A stretch of 64,000 nucleotides of DNA from Clostridioides difficile ATCC 9689 = DSM 1296 (GCF_001077535.1 NZ_CP011968.1:3720001-3784000), one strand, 5' to 3'. Positions 20,354-30,467 are shown, counted from the first letter of the stretch. Notes: generated by a model from the letters alone, not told the origin. Program-made: numbers and translations.

Positions 20354-20912
20354 AGCTACTCACCTCCTTAATTATTTAATACAATTTTAGCTAATAATTT
20401 ACATTAAGTAAATAAATTTAATCATTTCAATAAAATTTAATACAAATATGTTATTTTTCCTTAAAATTTTAGTTTTCTTTAATCAAAACACATATAATAC
20501 TTAAAATTATTTAAGTTGAATTAATGTTTTTATTTTGTATAATATATTAGAACCTTAATATATCATTGAAAATTCAACAATACTAGACATATACTTCTAC
20601 ATGTTGTAATATTTATGAAAATAGTATCCCTATATCAAAATTATAAAACTCATAATCTTAATTTTCTTATAGACTATAAAATTTTATTGATAGCGAGTCT
20701 TCAAATAACTTTGTAATGATAGATTTACTAAATTAATATAATAATAGTAAATATAACTTTCTTATTGACTATAACTAAGTATTATGATAACATAACTTAA
20801 GCTATAATTAATAAAACGTATTTTAAATAAATAAGATAATCCACAAAGTACAAAAGTACAATTTAAATATAGATAAACTAGAATTAATACTAAGATTAGG
20901 ATGTGAATAATT

Positions 20913-21008
20913 ATGATTTATATAGAATTAGTTAAACTTGTTAGAAAACTTAACTCTACACAAATGTATACGATGAAGCGTTGTGTAGAGGTTAATCTGA
21001 AAGCTTAA
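20913..21008 (+). CDS. Leader peptide of the ABC-F resistance gene
   Basis: A 31-codon ORF (start MIYIELVKLVRKLNST) located 226 bases before the ABC-F gene. Its 3' half overlaps the first of a series of hairpins. This is the arrangement of leader peptides whose ribosome stalling in the presence of an antibiotic changes RNA folding. The ribosome binding site (AGGATG) is weak and a little distant. Confidence 0.55.
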   Translation: MIYIELVKLVRKLNSTQMYTMKRCVEVNLKA

Positions 21009-21187
21009 AGCTTTCTATCTTCATCGGCAAATATAGGTTTAGTATAGTTTTTTGGCTATGCTTATTTAAAATTACCTATTTGCCGATAGATAATATAGAT
21101 TTTCTGGTCATAGACAACAATGCTTGTCTATGACCTTTTGTTTTTCCAAAAGCAGAGGTCGGCATTTTACAATGCCATTCCTCTGCT
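20954..21187 (+). promoter_or_regulatory. Transcription attenuator of the ABC-F gene
   Basis: Four hairpins in a row. CTCTACACAA/TTGTGTAGAG (20954-20990) overlaps the leader ORF. ATCGGCAAATA/TATTTGCCGAT (21023-21087) follows. GGTCATAGACAA/TTGTCTATGACC (21106-21135) is followed by TTTTGTTTTT and is a clear intrinsic terminator. AGCAGAGG/CCTCTGCT (21151-21187) is followed by TTTTTTT and is a second one. GATGAAG in the leader can also pair with CTTCATC just after it, which offers an alternative fold. Two terminators in series before a single gene indicate strong conditional read-through. Confidence 0.75.
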
Positions 21188-21234
21188 TTTTTTATTTCCA
21201 TAAATTTTTTAATAAAAGAAAAGGAGTTTGAATT

Positions 21235-22773
21235 ATGAGTTTATTAAAAGTAACTAATTTATCACAATGTTTTATGGATAAATCACTGTATGAGAAAGCT
21301 AACTTTGATTTATTCAAAGGTGAACATATAGGTGTAGTTGGCCAAAATGGTACAGGTAAAAGTACATTAATTAAAATTTTATTGGGAGAAGTTGTTCCAG
21401 ATTCAGGAGAAATCAAGTGGCAACCTAATATCAATATAGGCCATTTAGACCAATATGCAGAAATCAATAGAGATACAACAATATCACTCTATTTACACAC
21501 TGCATTTGAGGAACTTTATAAAATAGAAAAGGAAATGAATCTACTCTATCAAAAAAGTGCTATATCTGAAAATGGGCAATATCTAATCAAAGCATCAGAT
21601 TATCAGGAACAACTAATAGCAAATAATTTCTATTCTATAGATAATGAAATAAATAAAATAGCAAATGGTCTTGGATTAGATTCAATAGGAATGAATCGTG
21701 TTGTTGGAGAGCTTAGTGGTGGTCAAAGGGCAAAGGTAATTTTAGCAAAATTACTACTTTCTAACCATGATGTTCTATTATTAGACGAACCAACAAACTT
21801 TTTAGATAAAGAACATGTTGAATGGCTCTCAAATTATTTAAATACATTTAATGGGGCATTTATTGTAGTTTCCCACGATTTTGACTTTTTAGAAAAAATT
21901 TCTACAGGTATTCTTGATATAGAATTTGGCATGATTAAGAAATATCATGGAAAATATTCAGAGTTCCTTAAACAAAAATCACATTTAAGAGAAGATTATA
22001 TTAGAAGGTATCAAGCACAACAAAAGAAAATAGAAAAAGAAGAAACATTTATACGTAAAAATAAAGCTGGAGTAAATTCAAAAATTGCAAGAGGAAGACA
22101 AAAACAATTGGATAAAATAGAAAGAATAGCTCCTCCTAGTTTTACAGGAAAACCAAATATTCAATTTTCAGAAATTGAAATATCGGCTCAAAATGCTCTT
22201 ACTATAACAAATCTTGAAGTTGGATACTACTATTCTTTACTTCCAAAATTAAATTTTTCTGTTGATGGAGGTCAAAAAATAGTTATAACTGGTTTTAATG
22301 GAATCGGTAAATCTACCTTGTTAAAGACATTAGTAAAAGATATTCCTCGTATATCTGGAGATTTCCAGTTTTCAGAACAAGTTAAAATTGGTTATTATGA
22401 GCAAGATTTAAAATGGGAAAATCCTGATAAAACCCCACTTCAAATAGTAGCAGATAAATATCCAAAATTAAATACAAAAGAGATTAGACGTCATCTAGCC
22501 AGATGTGGTGTGAAGGAAGAGCATGTTTCAAGGAGTGTATCTACTTTAAGTGGTGGTGAACAATCTAAGGTTAAATTATGTTGTATGATGTTATCTCCTT
22601 GTAATTTTCTTATTCTGGATGAACCAACCAATCACTTTGATGCAGAGACAAAGGATGCTTTACAAAATGCTTTGAAACAGTTTAGAGGAAGTATAATCCT
22701 AGTTTCCCATGAAGAAAAATTTTATAAAGGTTGGATTGATAAAGTATTTAATATAGAAAAACAATTAGTATAA
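21235..22773 (+). CDS. ABC-F ATPase, probable ribosome-protection antibiotic resistance factor
   Basis: A 512-residue cytoplasmic protein with two ABC cassettes and no membrane segments. Cassette 1: Walker A GQNGTGKST (about 37-45), signature LSGGQRAKV, Walker B LLLDEPTNFLD. Cassette 2: GFNGIGKST, signature LSGGEQSKV, LILDEPTNHFD. The linker (about 245-300) is the charged helical region RRYQAQQKKIEKEETFIRKNKAG. ABC-F proteins displace antibiotics or act on stalled ribosomes. The leader peptide and tandem terminators upstream argue for an inducible resistance factor of the Vga/Lsa/CplR kind rather than a housekeeping EttA homologue; which drug class cannot be read from sequence. A good AAAAGGAG site is present. 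Confidence 0.85.
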   Translation: MSLLKVTNLSQCFMDKSLYEKANFDLFKGEHIGVVGQNGTGKSTLIKILLGEVVPDSGEIKWQPNINIGHLDQYAEINRDTTISLYLHTAFEELYKIEKEMNLLYQKSAISENGQYLIKASDYQEQLIANNFYSIDNEINKIANGLGLDSIGMNRVVGELSGGQRAKVILAKLLLSNHDVLLLDEPTNFLDKEHVEWLSNYLNTFNGAFIVVSHDFDFLEKISTGILDIEFGMIKKYHGKYSEFLKQKSHLREDYIRRYQAQQKKIEKEETFIRKNKAGVNSKIARGRQKQLDKIERIAPPSFTGKPNIQFSEIEISAQNALTITNLEVGYYYSLLPKLNFSVDGGQKIVITGFNGIGKSTLLKTLVKDIPRISGDFQFSEQVKIGYYEQDLKWENPDKTPLQIVADKYPKLNTKEIRRHLARCGVKEEHVSRSVSTLSGGEQSKVKLCCMMLSPCNFLILDEPTNHFDAETKDALQNALKQFRGSIILVSHEEKFYKGWIDKVFNIEKQLV

Positions 22774-22908
22774 GTTTATACACAATATACAATATTATTT
22801 AATTGGTATTTCAATGCAAATTTTAATGTTCTAGTTAATGTTTCACTGCAAATAAACTAAAAAAATTTTATTAGAACATAAAGTACATTACCAGGATATA
22901 AACTTAAT

Positions 22909-22937
22909 GAGGCTATCTCAAAATAGAGATAGACCTC
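22909..22937 (+). terminator. Terminator after the ABC-F gene
   Basis: GAGGCTATCTC pairs with GAGATAGACCTC over a 6-base loop. The 22774-23044 interval otherwise holds no gene that I can support. Confidence 0.55.
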
Positions 22938-23044
22938 TTCTTCATTGTTGAGATAACGAAAATACATTTGATTTCACCCATAAAAGAATGCCTCATTAAC
23001 TAAAAATTCAACTTGAGATATCTTCATTAATATTAAAATCTATT

Positions 23045-23758
23045 CTAATCGATTCTATTCACAAGTTTATATCCTAGTCCTTTAACTGTTATAAGTATTT
23101 TAGGATTTGAGGGGTTATCTTCAATTTTTTCTCTTATATGTCGTATATGCACCATAATTGTATTGTCACAAATACTACTATATACTCCCCATACTTGTTC
23201 ATAGAGTCTTTCTTTTCCTATAATTTTATTTACATTTTTAGCCATGTAGCTTAAAAGATGATACTCCCTTCCAGTTAACTCAATCTCATTTCTATCTTTA
23301 TATACACGGTTTCCTTCTATATCAATAGTAATATCTCCTATTTTAATAACTTCACTATCTGATGGTACAATGCTTTGATACTGTTGTCTACGTAATTGCG
23401 CTTTAACTCGAAAAGCAATTTCTCTTGGACTGAATGGCTTTGTTATATAGTCATCTCCCCCACTACTAAGACCTAGTATTTTGTCAATATCATCATTTTT
23501 TGATGATAAAAAAAGAATAGAACAGTATGAAAACTCTCGAATTTTTTTACACACTTCTATACCATCTATATCTGGTAACATTATATCAAGAATGACAACA
23601 TCTGGACATGCTATCTTACACAGCGAAATAGCATCTAGACCATTATAAGCTTTAATAATGTTTTTAAAACCATCATTTATGAGTACTTCTTCAATTAAAT
23701 CTACTATATCCTTTTCATCATCAACAAGTAATATTTTTTTATTAAAACATGTATCCAT
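23045..23758 (-). CDS. OmpR/PhoB-family response regulator, orphan
   Basis: A 237-residue regulator. Receiver: acidic pair LVDDEKD (residues 12-18), phospho-acceptor Asp in DVVILDIMLPDIDG (about 57), and the conserved Lys in YITKPFSPRE. C-terminal winged helix: ELTGREYHLLSYMAKN and CDNTIMVHIRHIREKIEDNP. No histidine kinase gene is adjacent; the neighbours are the ABC-F gene (convergent) and a MATE pump upstream on the same strand. Its partner kinase must lie elsewhere. Confidence 0.9.
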   Translation of the reverse strand: MDTCFNKKILLVDDEKDIVDLIEEVLINDGFKNIIKAYNGLDAISLCKIACPDVVILDIMLPDIDGIEVCKKIREFSYCSILFLSSKNDDIDKILGLSSGGDDYITKPFSPREIAFRVKAQLRRQQYQSIVPSDSEVIKIGDITIDIEGNRVYKDRNEIELTGREYHLLSYMAKNVNKIIGKERLYEQVWGVYSSICDNTIMVHIRHIREKIEDNPSNPKILITVKGLGYKLVNRID

Positions 23759-24017
23759 ATTGAAATCTCTCCATAAAAATTTATTATATTCTAATCTTGC
23801 AGTATCACTATCTTGTTTTTTATATTCACTACTCTTGCTTTTACATTACTAATAGTAACATCTCTAATAGACAAATTCAATCACTATGAAAATTAAGATA
23901 AGTTTCTTTAAAATAAAGTGTATGATACATTAAAACCTATAGAAAATTAATTTCATCCAAAGTTTATAATATTAGACTAATACACTTACAGATACAGATT
24001 AATACAATAGTAAAATA

Positions 24018-24074
24018 AAAGGAGTTGTCTTAAAATTGACTTTTTCTAATCAAACTTTAAGTTCAACTCCCTTT
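24018..24074 (-). terminator. Terminator after the MATE gene
   Basis: AAAGGAGTTG pairs with CAACTCCCTTT across a long loop; a T run follows on the minus strand. It lies in the 447-base gap between the response regulator and MATE genes, in which I see no ORF. Confidence 0.6.
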
Positions 24075-24205
24075 TAAACTTTTATATGTTATTTTTATTA
24101 ATTCTTTATATCAATTATAACTTTAATTTTCAATAGTATATATCTACCACTAATTGAATTACTTATTAAAACATAAAATATCTATCTAAGCTATTTATTT
24201 AATAT

Positions 24206-25606
24206 CTACATATATTTATATCTATTCTTATACTTAAATATACAAAAAACAGTTAAAAATAAGGTTAAAATCTCAGCACTTGGTACTGCTAACCATATCC
24301 CATTTATATTTAATATATTTGGCAATATCAATAAACCTATAGTTATAAATCCAAATGTACGTAGAAAAGATAATATTGCAGACACCTTTCCATTTGATAA
24401 TGCTGTAAACATAGATGAGGTAAAAATATTATATCCACAAAAAATAAAACTAAAAGAAAATATATAAAATCCGGACCTTGCAATTTCATAAACTCGGCTT
24501 CCTCTTTGAGAAAAAGTCTCTACAATGATTGGTGAACATGATATAGAAAAGATAAATACCAATAAAGATGCTACTGAAATAAATAATATACAAATCTTAA
24601 AAACATGATTTAACTGCGTATTATTTTCACTTCCATAGTTATAACTTATTATTGGTGCAACACCCATTGAGAAACCTATATAAAGCGAAGTTAAAAGAAA
24701 TTGAGAATAAATAATTATTGTAATAGCTGCAACCCCATCTTCACCAATTAATTTCATCATCATAGCATTAAATAAAAAAGTAGTAACTGCTGTTGATAGT
24801 TGACCCACCATTTCAGATGAACCATTAAAACAAGCTTCAAATAATATTCTTTTATCTAGTCTAGGTATACAAAATTTAAGTAACCCTTTATTTTTTGAAA
24901 AGAAAACCATACCTGAAATGGTAGGAATTAGGTATCCTACTCCAGTTGCAAGTGCTGCTCCACTAATACCCATTTGTAACAGAACAATGAACACATAGTC
25001 AAGAATTATATTAGCACACCCAGCACCTAACACTAGCCATAATCCAAATTGAGGCTTTCCAGCTGTTACAAATAAACATTGAAATAATACTTGTAGTATA
25101 TTTGCAGAAGCAAAAACCAAGATAATAAAAAGATATGAACGACAATATTTAATTAAAACTTCACTTGCTCCTAACCATATAATGATATAATCCATAAATA
25201 CAATACCTATACCAGTAATTATTACCCCAATTACAACTCCTGATAATACGATTAAAGAAAAAGCTTTATTTGCTCCCTCAATATCACCATTTCCCATCTT
25301 ACGTGCTACAATAGCACTTCCTCCAGTGGCAAGCATAGTTCCAATTCCAACTATAAGATTAATAATTGGACATACAATATTAATTGCTGATAGAGCATTT
25401 GTATTAATAAATCTTGATACAAATATAGTATCTACGATTGTATACAACCCCATAAAAATCATCATAAAAATAGTAGGAAATGCAAACTTCAATAGAGTAA
25501 ATAAATTAAATCTTTGTGCCAGTAAATTATCTTGCTCATAAAGATTATCTTGTTCATGATTTTCTGAATAATATACATCACTCATTTTGTTTATTTTTCT
25601 GTACAT
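24206..25606 (-). CDS. MATE family multidrug/cation antiporter
   Basis: A 466-residue protein with twelve hydrophobic segments in two similar halves, typical of MATE exporters. Conserved pieces include FPTIFMMIFMGLYTIVDTIFVSRF (segment 1), GNGDIEGANKAFS between helices, and the corresponding second-half GSSEMVGQLSTAVTTF stretch. It exports cationic drugs or metabolites in exchange for Na+ or H+. The start is uncertain: the ATG at 25606 lacks a good ribosome binding site, and a second ATG seven codons later is equally possible. Confidence 0.9.
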   Translation of the reverse strand: MYRKINKMSDVYYSENHEQDNLYEQDNLLAQRFNLFTLLKFAFPTIFMMIFMGLYTIVDTIFVSRFINTNALSAINIVCPIINLIVGIGTMLATGGSAIVARKMGNGDIEGANKAFSLIVLSGVVIGVIITGIGIVFMDYIIIWLGASEVLIKYCRSYLFIILVFASANILQVLFQCLFVTAGKPQFGLWLVLGAGCANIILDYVFIVLLQMGISGAALATGVGYLIPTISGMVFFSKNKGLLKFCIPRLDKRILFEACFNGSSEMVGQLSTAVTTFLFNAMMMKLIGEDGVAAITIIIYSQFLLTSLYIGFSMGVAPIISYNYGSENNTQLNHVFKICILFISVASLLVFIFSISCSPIIVETFSQRGSRVYEIARSGFYIFSFSFIFCGYNIFTSSMFTALSNGKVSAILSFLRTFGFITIGLLILPNILNINGIWLAVPSAEILTLFLTVFCIFKYKNRYKYM

Positions 25607-25869
25607 TAATTATTTTTAAAATATATTCCAAACAATTAGACATTTACAGACCTCCTTTCTGCATAAGAATTATATCTAATTATTTGGATATAGTTTTAAT
25701 TAATCTTGCTTTTTTACACAATTATATTTCTACTAAAGAAACTTTTAAATTCTTACTTTAATAATTTTATAGCTTTCAGTGCCTTTAGCGCAAATACTTG
25801 TTCACATAGTTTAGTGTCATATGAAACGTATTTATATATAGTTATACATTGTTTATTTTTACTAATTTA

Positions 25870-26664
25870 TTAACTACTTGCACTTTTATAATGTCTCATA
25901 CCTAACTTCCAAAATCTCCACATAAACAATGTAAACAAAAATACAATTAAAATTGAGTATATTAATCCATTAATTGTTATTGTCCCAGCCAAAATTTGAG
26001 TCGGAATTGTCGACATAATTCCATATGGTAAGATTAAATAGAATAATACTTTAAAAACACCTTCATATATTACACCAGGAATTTTCATATTCATTGGCAA
26101 TAAATTATCTTCTAATCTCATTATCGCAGAAGATGATATAACAAAAAATGAAACTGTTCTAAGTATGATACATACATCATAAAAAAGTAATGTCATCAAT
26201 AACACCATGAAAATATATATTATTATCATAACTAAAGTTATCTCTGAGTTTAACTCAGATATTCCATATAAAACAATAAGTATACTTGCTAGAATTAATG
26301 GTGATGAACCAATATTAATATTTTCAAATGTTAACCTAAATAGTGGATCTAATGGTTTTGTAATATAGTAGTCTAATTCTCCTTCTTGGATTTTTCGTGG
26401 AATATCATAAATACCAAAAAAGAAAATCGTCATATTTATCGCATTTATTAATGAGAAAGTTCCTATAAATATTAACATCTCTCCTTGTTGCCATCCCCCT
26501 ATTGAGTCTACATGAGAATATATACTATTAAACATTAGAAGTTGTAATATAAATAATGAACTATCTACAAAAAATGCTCCAAAAAAATCAAATCTAAATA
26601 CCATCATCTTTGATAATTTCATTTTTAATAACATAAATATTATTTTCAAATTTTTTTTCATCAT
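25870..26664 (-). CDS. ABC transporter permease (COG4587/COG3694 type)
   Basis: A 264-residue permease with six hydrophobic segments and the family piece IPRKIQEGELDYYITKPLDPLFRL after the second helix, which I associate with the ABC-2 permeases that pair with COG4586 ATPases. Its start overlaps the previous permease gene by 4 bases. Third gene of the ATPase-permease-permease unit; substrate unknown. Confidence 0.85.
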   Translation of the reverse strand: MMKKNLKIIFMLLKMKLSKMMVFRFDFFGAFFVDSSLFILQLLMFNSIYSHVDSIGGWQQGEMLIFIGTFSLINAINMTIFFFGIYDIPRKIQEGELDYYITKPLDPLFRLTFENINIGSSPLILASILIVLYGISELNSEITLVMIIIYIFMVLLMTLLFYDVCIILRTVSFFVISSSAIMRLEDNLLPMNMKIPGVIYEGVFKVLFYLILPYGIMSTIPTQILAGTITINGLIYSILIVFLFTLFMWRFWKLGMRHYKSASS

Positions 26665-27527
26665 ATACCCACCCCATCAAATAATGTTCTCATTCTTTTA
26701 TACATAACTTTATTTACTACAGAAAAAAATAAAACCCATAATGCTAGAATAATTAATCCTTGTATTGCCTCATTGCTGTTTCTACCTATTAGTAACATAG
26801 ATGGCAAATATGTTGTATAATAAAATGGAAATACCTTCATAACTGTTACTATAGTTTCTGGTAAGAGTACAAGTGGTATCATTGTTCCTGTAATAAATTC
26901 AACAATATTTTCAATTATCATTCTAAAAAAACTAATCTCAAGAAATTTAAATGACAAAATCCCAATAAAGAAGTGGAGTTTCATCATAAAAATAAACCCT
27001 AGAAAAATCATCAAAATTGAAATTAATATTTGAACTGGATTTGATGTAAAGGCAAAATCTATTTTAAATATAAAAATCCATACAAATGCAGAAATCATAT
27101 TAAATACAAAATAAAAACATGTCATTCCAAAATTTTTAGCAATAAAATAATTTTGAACATTAATTGGAATAATCATGTACTTTGAAAAGGTGCCCAATTT
27201 TACACGATTACATATCTCTTCACTGGTACTCTTTGACATATCAATACCTGCTAAAAATGAGCTTATTATATAGTAAGATAACATAGAGTTAAATGTAAAA
27301 CCAGAGACTATTTTATTTTCACCAAAAATTGCTTTCCATAAAATATAAGCAAATAAAATTTTTACAATCGTAAACACCATATTAACCACCACATCAAATC
27401 TCCAGATAAGTTGCACTTTAAAATTAATTTTGGCTACTTCATAATACCTTCTAATACTCTGTTTAAATTTATAAAACATTGAATAATTTGAACTTGCTTC
27501 ATTATAGTTGCTCATAATACTCATCAC
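26661..27527 (-). CDS. ABC transporter permease (COG4587/COG3694 type)
   Basis: A 288-residue permease, paralogous in layout to the next gene: six hydrophobic segments and the piece EICNRVKLGTFSKYMIIPIN at the position where its partner has the EGELDYYITKPLD motif. Its start overlaps the ATPase gene by 26 bases, so translation is coupled. The two permeases likely form a heterodimer. Confidence 0.85.
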   Translation of the reverse strand: MMSIMSNYNEASSNYSMFYKFKQSIRRYYEVAKINFKVQLIWRFDVVVNMVFTIVKILFAYILWKAIFGENKIVSGFTFNSMLSYYIISSFLAGIDMSKSTSEEICNRVKLGTFSKYMIIPINVQNYFIAKNFGMTCFYFVFNMISAFVWIFIFKIDFAFTSNPVQILISILMIFLGFIFMMKLHFFIGILSFKFLEISFFRMIIENIVEFITGTMIPLVLLPETIVTVMKVFPFYYTTYLPSMLLIGRNSNEAIQGLIILALWVLFFSVVNKVMYKRMRTLFDGVGI

Positions 27528-28512
27528 TTCCTTTCTTATATATTCTCTCTACAATACTACCTATATCTTCTTCTTCAATCATTACATCTTTAACATCATA
27601 TTTATCAAAAATCCATTTAATCGTTTCATTTCCTCTTTCTTTTGGCACAATTACTGATATCTTATGATTTGTTTGTTCAACAACTTTACAATCTTTTGGA
27701 AATACAATGTTAGTTTCATTGGAAAAACTAACTGTTATTTTTTTATATTTTTGAAAATGATTAAATAGTTTCTCTGTAGAACCATCATATATTTTACGGC
27801 TATTTTCTACAACAATACTTCTACTACAGAGACTCTTAATATCTTCCATGTAATGAGAAGTAAGTATAATAGTAGTTCCTTTTGTTTCATTTACTTCTTT
27901 TAGGAAATACCTAATTTGTTTTTGGGCTATAGCATCTAAGCCTATAGTTGGTTCATCCAAAAATAATATTTTTGGATTATGTAGAAGGGCTACTATTAGT
28001 TCCATTTTCATTCTTTCTCCTAAAGAAAGCGTCCTAACTTGAACATTTAAATAGTCAGATACCTCAAATAATTCGATAAAGTAATCCAAGTTTTTTTTAT
28101 ATTCTTCATTAGATATATCATATAATTCTTTAAATAAAAGAAACGTATCTGCTGGTGTCAATTCAAAGAATAGTTGACTTTTTTGGCCCATAACAACAGC
28201 ATATTGTTTTTTAAAATTATTTTCTAATTTGTTAGGGTAATAACCCATAACAGATATTTCTCCAGAAGACGGTACAATAATACCAGTTAACATCTTAATA
28301 AGAGTAGTTTTGCCAGCTCCATTTTGACCTATTAATCCAACAAATTCTCCTTCTTCTATCTTTAAATCAAATGACGATATAGCTGTTTTTTCTGTATATT
28401 TCCTATTAAATAAAGACTTTACACTCCCCATAAATCCTGCCTTTTTCTCAAATCTTCTATAAGATTTAGTCAGTTCATTAAGTTCAATTATACTCATTTT
28501 AACTACCTCCAT
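27502..28512 (-). CDS. ABC transporter ATP-binding protein (COG4586 type)
   Basis: A 336-residue ATPase. Walker A GQNGAGKTT near residue 60, signature LSLGERMKMEL (with Ser-Leu-Gly-Glu instead of SGGQ, typical of this group), Walker B KILFLDEPTIGLDAIAQ, switch His in LTSHYMED. The long loop before the Walker A region (AGFMGSVKSLFNRKY) is usual for COG4586. The gene follows a leader RNA of nearly 400 bases that ends in a strong terminator 15 bases before the coding region, and whose paralogue precedes the RNHCP-rsgA operon. Expression is therefore probably induced by a signal read by that leader. Confidence 0.9.
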   Translation of the reverse strand: MEVVKMSIIELNELTKSYRRFEKKAGFMGSVKSLFNRKYTEKTAISSFDLKIEEGEFVGLIGQNGAGKTTLIKMLTGIIVPSSGEISVMGYYPNKLENNFKKQYAVVMGQKSQLFFELTPADTFLLFKELYDISNEEYKKNLDYFIELFEVSDYLNVQVRTLSLGERMKMELIVALLHNPKILFLDEPTIGLDAIAQKQIRYFLKEVNETKGTTIILTSHYMEDIKSLCSRSIVVENSRKIYDGSTEKLFNHFQKYKKITVSFSNETNIVFPKDCKVVEQTNHKISVIVPKERGNETIKWIFDKYDVKDVMIEEEDIGSIVERIYKKGSDEYYEQL

Positions 28513-28534
28513 ATTTCATAATTTATATAAAAAA

Positions 28535-28905
28535 AGTCCACAGGTATATATCTGCCTTTTTCTGTGCTTATATTTAACAGCACAAAAACAGAAAACTCCT
28601 GTGGACTAGAAAAATTAATACTCTCTATTTCAAAATAGTTATCAAAATAATACTATACAAAATTAATAAAAGTGTAGCAGATTAAAGCCTACTACACCAT
28701 AATTTAACAAAGTAATATATATTTTAAATACTATTTGTTGTCATATGTCAGTTATCTATAAAGGCAGAATAAGACACAAAAATTAAATGTATTAAAAATA
28801 CACTTAAAATTTCTGATTATACAGAATATATGTGTCTCCAACTATTTAATTGTTGGTTACCATTATATAACTCCGACATCAAGGCACTCCTCTCATAATA
28901 TTATT
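28535..28905 (-). ncRNA. Structured leader RNA with terminator, copy A (ABC exporter operon)
   Basis: The promoter is TTGAAC (28935-28940), 17-base spacer, TATGAT (28912-28917), so transcription starts near 28905 on the minus strand. The leader contains the hairpin CCAAC/GTTGG, a long-range pair GACACA/TGTGTC, the hairpin GTGTAGTAGG/CTGCTACAC, and ends in a long terminator AGTCCACAGG/CCTGTGGACT with an inner hairpin and T-tract (28527-28607). Order, spacing and most of the sequence are shared with 34362-34746. It matches no T-box or riboswitch class that I can recognise. Confidence 0.75.
28817..28879 (-). CDS. Possible leader peptide in leader RNA copy A
   Basis: A 20-codon ORF starting MSELYNGNQQ, preceded by GAGGAGTG at a fair distance. 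The first five codons (MSELY) are the same in copy B. A second, nested ORF MVTNN (28846-28863) is also matched by MVTNK in copy B. Either could be a sensing peptide; no proof of translation. Confidence 0.35.
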   Translation of the reverse strand: MSELYNGNQQLNSWRHIYSV

Positions 28906-29199
28906 ATTGATATCATATCATAAAGGTTATTTATGTTCAAGTATGGATTTATATACTAATACATTTAGCTTATTTCTTCAGGGTTGAATTTAAATTTCAT
29001 TTATAATATTCGTTTATAAATTAAAAATATAATACGTATATTAAAACTGGTTATTTTACTGTAATATTTTTATTGTAAAAGATATACTTTTACCTATACA
29101 GGATGTAATTTCTTTAGTTCTATATTATAATAATATTGTAATAAGAGTTCAACTTATAATACATTAAAATATAAACTGTAAATCTTAAGGGGGTAATCT

Positions 29200-30156
29200 A
29201 TGGAAAATAATACAATACAAAAACAATTAAGAGATTTATCAAAAAAAATTTGGCATATTTATATTTTAAATCCAGAAGAAGAAAACCTTAAATTTATTAT
29301 TTCCTTATTAGATGACAACCTTGCATTAATTGGAACAGGAAAACATGAATTTTACGAAACATTAGAAGAATTTATTATAGGTCTTGAAAAAGACCAAACA
29401 GAATCAGAGCAAATAGACTTTGAGATTATAGATGAGTGGTATTCATGTACCAAAGTTACAGACGAAGCTTTTATAGTATATGGTACTCTTTGGGTAATAG
29501 AAAAAGATTACCTAGAAAAAGATATCTATGTAGAAATGGATACTCGATTTACTATGGTATACAGAGTTACAGATGATATGATTAAACTTATCCATGTTCA
29601 CCATTCTATTCCAAACTTTGACCAAATGAAAGATGAGTATTACCCTAAAACAATAACTGAAAAAGCACAAGAAGCACTAGCAATGGCAAATGAATTTAAA
29701 CTAAAATCAGAAAAAGACCTTATGACTGGACTATACAATAGACATTTTTTTGAAGTACACATAAAAGAAATGCTTAAAACTGTTTCACATGGATACTTTT
29801 ACATCTTTGATTTAGATAATTTTAAACAGGTAAATGATATCTTTGGTCATGTTCGAGGAGATGAAATACTAATACATTTTTCAAATATTTTGACTAAAGT
29901 ATTCGTAAATGATGCTATTATTGGAAGACTTGGTGGAGATGAATTTGCTGTTTTTGAATATAGTAATCAATCAAAAGAGAATGTTGAAAATAAGGCAAAG
30001 AAGGTTTTAGAATTATGCCTAGAGAGTAATTCTTGTTCTATAGGTATATCTAAATTAGAAAATAACTCTGATACTTTCCAGTCTTTATACAAACAATCGG
30101 ATTATGCTTTGTATTATTCAAAACGAAATAATAAAGGAAACTTTAGTTGGTTTTAG
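29200..30156 (+). CDS. Diguanylate cyclase with N-terminal SnoaL-like domain
   Basis: A 318-residue protein without membrane segments. Residues 10-150 look like a SnoaL_3/NTF2-like ligand pocket (LDDNLALIGTGKHEF, FIVYGTLWVIEKD). Residues 165-318 are a GGDEF domain: metal site DLDNFKQVND, an intact active loop RLGGDEFAVF, and no RxxD inhibition site before it. It should make c-di-GMP in response to something bound by the first domain. AAGGGGG precedes the ATG. A c-di-GMP riboswitch lies 5 kb downstream at 35127. Confidence 0.9.
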   Translation: MENNTIQKQLRDLSKKIWHIYILNPEEENLKFIISLLDDNLALIGTGKHEFYETLEEFIIGLEKDQTESEQIDFEIIDEWYSCTKVTDEAFIVYGTLWVIEKDYLEKDIYVEMDTRFTMVYRVTDDMIKLIHVHHSIPNFDQMKDEYYPKTITEKAQEALAMANEFKLKSEKDLMTGLYNRHFFEVHIKEMLKTVSHGYFYIFDLDNFKQVNDIFGHVRGDEILIHFSNILTKVFVNDAIIGRLGGDEFAVFEYSNQSKENVENKAKKVLELCLESNSCSIGISKLENNSDTFQSLYKQSDYALYYSKRNNKGNFSWF

Positions 30157-30445
30157 TACAAAAGATATTAAAATAGGCAAATTTATTAGAGTATCTTGTC
30201 CTATATACTAATAAGTAAAGTAAACAACAAGCTATCTTTGCATATATTTATATAAACCAACTATTCTTAATAAAACTACAATAGTCAACATGACCACTAT
30301 TATAGAATATAATAAACTAAAAACATTATTAACATGATTAATATTATATTTTAATAATTTTATTTTTAAAAGTAAGTCCAAAATGTTATATGTTTTGATT
30401 AAAACTGATGTTGATATAAAAAATTTTACTTAAAAAAACACTTAG

Positions 30446-30467
30446 AAAGGCTTTATAAAGAGCCTTT
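30446..30467 (+). terminator. Intrinsic terminator downstream of the GGDEF gene
   Basis: AAAGGCT pairs with AGCCTTT and is followed by TTTGCTTTT on the plus strand. It lies 290 bases past the stop; the stretch between holds no gene that I can see. Confidence 0.6.

Noticed and set aside
22900-23040. Insertion-sequence remnant with repeated TATCTCAAAAT-like ends
   Set aside because: The repeated segments are short and explained by a terminator hairpin; no transposase fragment is visible.
28535-28905. T-box leader
   Set aside because: A terminator is present, but there is no AGGGTGGTACCGCG T-box sequence and the operon has no aminoacyl-tRNA or amino acid gene.
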